Assembly: GCA_021399435.1 (NCBI GenBank)
Contig: JAJTUP010000066.1
Location: 248,001-312,000, forward strand
Length of the DNA: 64,000 nt
Direction of reading: 5' to 3'
DNA from: Diaporthe sp. PMI_573
Lineage: Eukaryota; Ascomycota; Sordariomycetes; Diaporthales; Diaporthaceae
The position numbers were made by a program, and so were the translations under genes. This document shows, piece by piece, positions 63,081-64,000 of this stretch. The first letter of the stretch is position 1. Every line of letters starts with the position of its first letter. Under the pieces are notes generated by a model. That model saw only the letters and a list, made by a program, of their open reading frames with translations. It did not search any database and was not told the origin of the DNA.

Positions 63081-64000
63081 TTACATCGTTCTTCTTCTGT
63101 AACTCCGAGACGGGGAAGGAGGATAGCGAGGGCGGTAAGGAACAGGTGCAGCAAGAGGACCGGCGGATGTACCAGCCATTACGTTGCCAAAGGGAGGGAG
63201 AGTGGCGGAAGGGGGACTGTGCTGATGGTTTTTGATGTGGTGCAAGGAACTCACATCAGGATTTGAATCGTAGGGCGAGGGGTTCAAGTGACCACCAAGC
63301 GTGTAGTGGCCGTAGTTGGAAAAAGACGACATCGACTCATTCCCCATGTTGAGGTTGAGTGCCTTGTACGCTTCCGCAAAATGTGTCGTTGGCGGCAGAG
63401 TGGGCGCGTTTGTCGACAACACAAATTGGTAACGGCCGGTTGTTGCGATTGTTTGCTGTCGTGGGCTGCCGCATTGCTGCATGATCATGCTGTTGTCCCT
63501 GGGAGGCGAGTGTGTTGGTTGGCAGCTGGCAAATGGTGGCGGGCTGCTGGCTGGCTGGCTTGAAGGGGGGAATAAGTGGTCCAACGTGATCATGGGCGGC
63601 GTGAAGGGGTGTTCTGGAACGCCCGACTGCGATGGTGGCTGCAGCGTCTGGTGTCCTGAAGGGGGTGATGATGACTGGTGCCTCTGTGTCTTCTTGCTCG
63701 ACATTATATTGCTACTCTTGCCGCTGCTCTTGTTGCCATCAGAGCCGGCGCGTCTCTTCAGGTCGGCCATGCGCTCCTTTATCTTCTTGCCTGTAATTCG
63801 GTGTTAGCCACGCTCGGACAGAGTTGCTATCTTGACTGTGCGGGAAGATCACCTACGGTGTTTGCGCCTGGCAATCCTGTTTTGTATCCGCCTGCGCTCA
63901 GCAAGATCCGAGACCCTGGTCCAGTCCTCGTCGGGGTGCGCTGAGCTGCTGAAGGCGCTGCTGGTGCTTGGGTATTGTCGGACCGAGACGTGATGAAGGT
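63081..64000 (-). CDS. bZIP transcription factor, 5' part outside window
   Basis: The last exon 63790-63081 and part of the previous exon (64000-63857) are seen, joined by an intron 63856-63791 (GTAGGT..ACAG, 66 nt). Splicing yields DLAERRRIQNRIARRKHRKK, the basic region of a fungal bZIP (N-X2-A-X5-R pattern, with Arg where Gln is usual). It continues IKERMADLKRRAGSDG; the leucine zipper is short or weak, as in this subgroup. The C-terminal ~200 residues are Pro/Ser/Gln-rich and likely disordered, ending SYRRRTM. The intron inside the basic region is typical of these genes. The N-terminus lies beyond 64000. Confidence 0.8.

Noticed and set aside
63288..63944. Plus-strand frames opposite the bZIP gene
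   Set aside because: Antisense shadows; splice signals and the basic region support the minus strand.

Overview
The window looks like nuclear DNA of a filamentous ascomycete (Pezizomycotina, probably Sordariomycetes; I cannot place it closer). The evidence is short GT..AG introns of 45-90 nt, pyrimidine-rich leaders, fungal-specific regulators (Zn2Cys6, bZIP of the ERRRIQNR type, Clr5), and a typical fungal transposon set: chromodomain Ty3/gypsy, Ty1/copia, pogo/Fot1-like and BED-finger hAT elements. Gene density is low and many genes are broken, so this is accessory, transposon-rich DNA rather than a core syntenic block.

Layout. 0-4 kb: a truncated Zn2Cys6 regulator (-) and an intact medium-chain reductase (+). 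4-14 kb: retrotransposon debris, namely a solo gypsy LTR, a gypsy pol remnant next to a 1.4-kb inverted 15-bp minisatellite, a second gypsy pol with its 3' LTR, a copia LTR plus gag, an unassigned decayed gene, and an LTR-less gypsy fragment. 14-21 kb: a tiny hydrophobic protein, a frame-broken Uma2-like/PD-(D/E)XK-like gene, and two membrane-protein genes or fragments. 21-35 kb: a 4-exon hAT transposase killed by one stop codon (hAT-1), a Clr5/zinc-knuckle protein, and a 1914-bp hAT deletion derivative with perfect target duplications (hAT-2). 35-41 kb: a three-exon PD-(D/E)XK nuclease-like gene, a BCS1-type AAA exon fragment, two LTRs, a host gene running into a gypsy fragment, and a frameshifted MADS-box gene. 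41-50 kb: an apparently intact pogo-like transposon with 169-bp TIRs, a PIF1-like helicase, a decayed fungal gene, and a gypsy copy with a 704-codon open pol and 3' LTR. 50-53 kb: a 3'-truncated hAT (hAT-3) carrying a nested solo LTR, then a dsRNA-binding-like exon and a hexanucleotide microsatellite. 53-64 kb: mostly unassigned DNA with a broken S/T/P-rich gene, a Cys-rich small protein, an ABC-transporter remnant abutting a copia integrase, an F-box start, a dynamin-like remnant and, at the right edge, a bZIP gene running out of the window.

I see no operon-like or pathway-like cooperation between host genes. What links the region is transposition: several elements keep diagnostic target duplications (ACATG, GCTAT, GTTGT, TA, CGCGGCAT), so insertion history and nesting can be read directly. 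Inactivation is patchy. Some elements are open over hundreds of codons, while others carry single G:C-to-A:T nonsense changes or AT-rich decay, which suggests incomplete or inactive RIP during recent transposition. No tRNA, rRNA or CRISPR array was found.
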